Shown one piece after another: positions 5,486-7,163 of a DNA stretch of 7,163 nt. Source of the DNA: an uncultured Desulfomonile sp. (GTDB lineage: Bacteria; Desulfobacterota; Desulfomonilia; Desulfomonilales; Desulfomonilaceae); NCBI GenBank assembly GCA_903853735.1, contig CAINUH010000049.1, forward strand, positions 1 to 7,163. The letters run 5' to 3'. The position numbers and the translations under genes are program-made. The notes under the pieces were generated by a model. That model worked only from the letters and a program-made list of their open reading frames with translations, made no database searches and was not told the DNA's origin. Each line of letters opens with the position of its first letter. Position 1 is the first letter of the stretch.

Positions 5486-6376
5486 TCACCCGACGCCTTT
5501 CCGACCGGGCTCGAGAAGTTTGTAAGCGTGACGCTCCAGTTCGGATAGATCCGGTATTCCCGTCCTGCAGTCGATTATTGAGACCTGGTTTTCCGGAACC
5601 CACGGGGCCCAGATCGCGGGGTCGGACGACAAAAAGAAAACAGCCGATCTAATTCCCAGTCCAGCGGCAAGGTGACTCATACCGGAGTCATTGCCAAGGA
5701 ACAGTTGTGCGCCACTCATTTCTTCACATATCATTTTAAGCGGTTTGTTCCTGATAAGGCGAGTGCCTGGCCGGCCAACAAGGTCTTGCCATTCAGGAAG
5801 ATGCATCAGGAATGCGTCTTGTTCGGTAGCGGTGACAACAAGATCCCACTCGGTGTCCTTGCGCAATTTTTCTGCAAGCGAAACCAAAAGGTTCAGCGGA
5901 ATACACTTGGATGGGCCGCCACTTCCTGGATGCATCCAGATGAGATTCTTTTTTTCCTGTGAGGCCAGATGGTATAGCGAGGGGCGACGTTCGGACGGCA
6001 GCATCCCGAGGCCTGAGTGAAGGTGTTCCACCAGATGCATTCCCGGGATGGGACTCGCGGAAACATGGCGGACTACTTTAGCGCCGGACCGAAGTAAATT
6101 GTCGACGACTTGATCCGGCCGATTAAGAATTACGAAAACTAAATCAAACGCGAAGCCATCGGCAAGGAATTCCCCATCGCTATCCTCGAATAGCCATGTG
6201 CTTGAACTACTGTCTATGGGACGGCACTGAACACCTGGAGGAACAAGGTCCAGGTAAGACCGGTCGGCTAGCAAGGTCAAAGTCGCGTCGCGGTAGATTC
6301 TCCCTATTGAGGTCAAGAGAGGGAAGGTGAGTATTGTATCGCCGAGTGCTCCAGAGCGAACTACGAGAATGTCCAT
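5486..6376 (-). CDS. GT9-family glycosyltransferase, heptosyltransferase-like
   Basis: Glycosyltransferase family 9 (GT-B fold; WaaC, WaaF, WaaQ, OpsX) transfers heptose or related sugars from a nucleotide donor to lipopolysaccharide core at the cytoplasmic face of the inner membrane. The N-terminus VRSGALGDTILTFPLL (6-21) carries the family motif with Asp13, which aligns with the proposed catalytic Asp13 of WaaC. The C-terminal donor-binding half shows HPGSGGPSKCIP (149-160, Lys157), an ATEQDA element (183-188) and LGNDSGMSHLAAGLG (227-241, with Asp230 and His235), then FFLSSDPAIWAPW (247-259). At 296 residues it is somewhat shorter than the usual 320-350. It starts 2 bases after the MFS stop codon with only a weak ribosome site, which suggests translational coupling. 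Family confidence is high; the exact acceptor, and whether the donor is ADP-heptose, cannot be read from the sequence. Confidence 0.88.
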   Translation of the reverse strand: MDILVVRSGALGDTILTFPLLTSIGRIYRDATLTLLADRSYLDLVPPGVQCRPIDSSSSTWLFEDSDGEFLADGFAFDLVFVILNRPDQVVDNLLRSGAKVVRHVSASPIPGMHLVEHLHSGLGMLPSERRPSLYHLASQEKKNLIWMHPGSGGPSKCIPLNLLVSLAEKLRKDTEWDLVVTATEQDAFLMHLPEWQDLVGRPGTRLIRNKPLKMICEEMSGAQLFLGNDSGMSHLAAGLGIRSAVFFLSSDPAIWAPWVPENQVSIIDCRTGIPDLSELERHAYKLLEPGRKGVG

Positions 6377-6378
6377 TA

Positions 6379-7163
6379 TTAGGCTTTCTCAAGACCCGAC
6401 TCAGTGACGAGCGGCTCGGGAAAGGTCTCTTTCATGAGAAACGTGCTTCCCAGCGCCACGATCGAAGCCCCCAGTAAAACGAGTAGGATGGCCTTGTAAC
6501 CGCTTAGCGAATATACGCCTGGAGATGCCTTGGGATACGCTTCCAAGATCCACCCGAGCACAGGCTGAAGTATAGCTCCACCTAGGAAGGGAAACAGGTT
6601 TACGGTTCCCACCGAAGTTCCTGCTATTTCCACTGGAAACAGTTCTTTCGTAGTTGTAAAGCCGATGACGACTATTGCCGAGGATGAAATCGAGAACAGG
6701 AGCATGCCGATGTAGAGTGATGCCGTGGAAAGATCGTTCGGGTAGATGTTGAGAATGAAAAGTAGGACGCACAATACGGCCGAAAAAAGCATCAGAACTT
6801 TTTTCCGGCTGTGAAAGACCTTGTCGGAAAGAAGGCTGATCAGAGGACTTCCCACAATGAGTCCCACTGCAATCATGGTGAGGATGTTTCCCGCTTCGAT
6901 GCGGGTAAGCCCATAGGTGTGCATGAGAAACGGGCCTGCCCACAGACCGCCAAAACTGAAAAAAACCCCTACCAGGCAAAAAAACCAGACCGCAACCGGC
7001 CAAAAGTATTTTTCAGTGAGTACGCGGCGAGCACCTTCCCAGATCGGGATCACCAGCGGAGCCGCGCTGGTCCCGGGTCCTATATGGTCTATTTCAGCCA
7101 GAGTGGGCCAACCCAGATCCTGTGGTCTGTTACGTACCAACTCCCAAACAAGCACTGCTATTA
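6379..7163 (-). CDS. MFS transporter, C-terminal half (cut by window edge)
   Basis: The frame is open to the end of the window, so the true start lies outside; a GTG at 7153-7155 is internal. The visible part of about 260 residues begins at the end of transmembrane segment 6 (IAVLVWELVRNRP), has a cytoplasmic loop (DLGWPTLAEID), then six predicted helices at about 49-78, 90-109, 120-138, 145-165, 178-205 and 221-241, counted from the GTG. The loop between the first two helices of this half has the MFS pattern LLSDKVFHSRKK, and ELFPVEIAGTSVG is typical before helix 11. This fits helices 7-12 of a Major Facilitator protein of the inner membrane. The substrate is unknown; organic acids and sugar phosphates are both possible. 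It is the upstream partner of the GT9 gene, which starts two bases after its TAA. Confidence 0.88.
   Translation of the reverse strand, partial: IAVLVWELVRNRPQDLGWPTLAEIDHIGPGTSAAPLVIPIWEGARRVLTEKYFWPVAVWFFCLVGVFFSFGGLWAGPFLMHTYGLTRIEAGNILTMIAVGLIVGSPLISLLSDKVFHSRKKVLMLFSAVLCVLLFILNIYPNDLSTASLYIGMLLFSISSSAIVVIGFTTTKELFPVEIAGTSVGTVNLFPFLGGAILQPVLGWILEAYPKASPGVYSLSGYKAILLVLLGASIVALGSTFLMKETFPEPLVTESGLEKA

Overview
The window looks like a chromosomal segment of a Gram-negative anaerobe, most plausibly a Desulfobacterota member of the Desulfomonile/Syntrophobacter kind. The support is indirect: a paired molybdate-binding (Mop) domain protein, an isolated Tat-exported LivK-type binding protein, an outer-membrane barrel protein, a GT9 heptosyltransferase-like enzyme, moderate GC content and loosely packed genes. 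No marker gene is present, so the lineage call is inference.

Layout. Positions 1-345 hold eroded coding sequence: a possible frameshifted secreted-protein remnant, then the start-less front of a Mop protein whose readable part is 346-669 (+). After a gap of nearly 500 bases comes a Tat-exported periplasmic binding protein (1159-2415, +). A strong sigma70-type promoter (2484-2512) then drives a one-gene unit for a small secreted Cys/Pro-rich protein (2600-3115, +), closed by a textbook terminator (3153-3179). The 3180-3880 stretch has no intact gene. It contains the remnant of a J-domain (DnaJ-like) protein on the minus strand with an in-frame amber codon, a long hairpin repeat, a possible plus-strand promoter, and the minus-strand terminator of the next gene. 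The minus strand then carries an outer-membrane beta-barrel protein (3881-4891) and, after a gene-free 594-base gap, a two-gene operon in which an MFS transporter (cut by the window edge) is followed 2 bases later by a GT9 glycosyltransferase (5486-6376).

How the genes relate. Only the MFS/GT9 pair is clearly an operon. The binding protein has no permease or ATPase genes next to it, and the Cys-rich and barrel genes look like independent transcription units that converge on the 3180-3880 gap. The shared theme is the cell envelope: four of the five intact or nearly intact genes act outside the cytoplasm, in a membrane or on envelope glycans. The most unusual gene is the Cys-rich protein, with an exact five-residue cysteine period in two blocks around a hydrophobic segment. 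The most easily missed object is the J-domain remnant.
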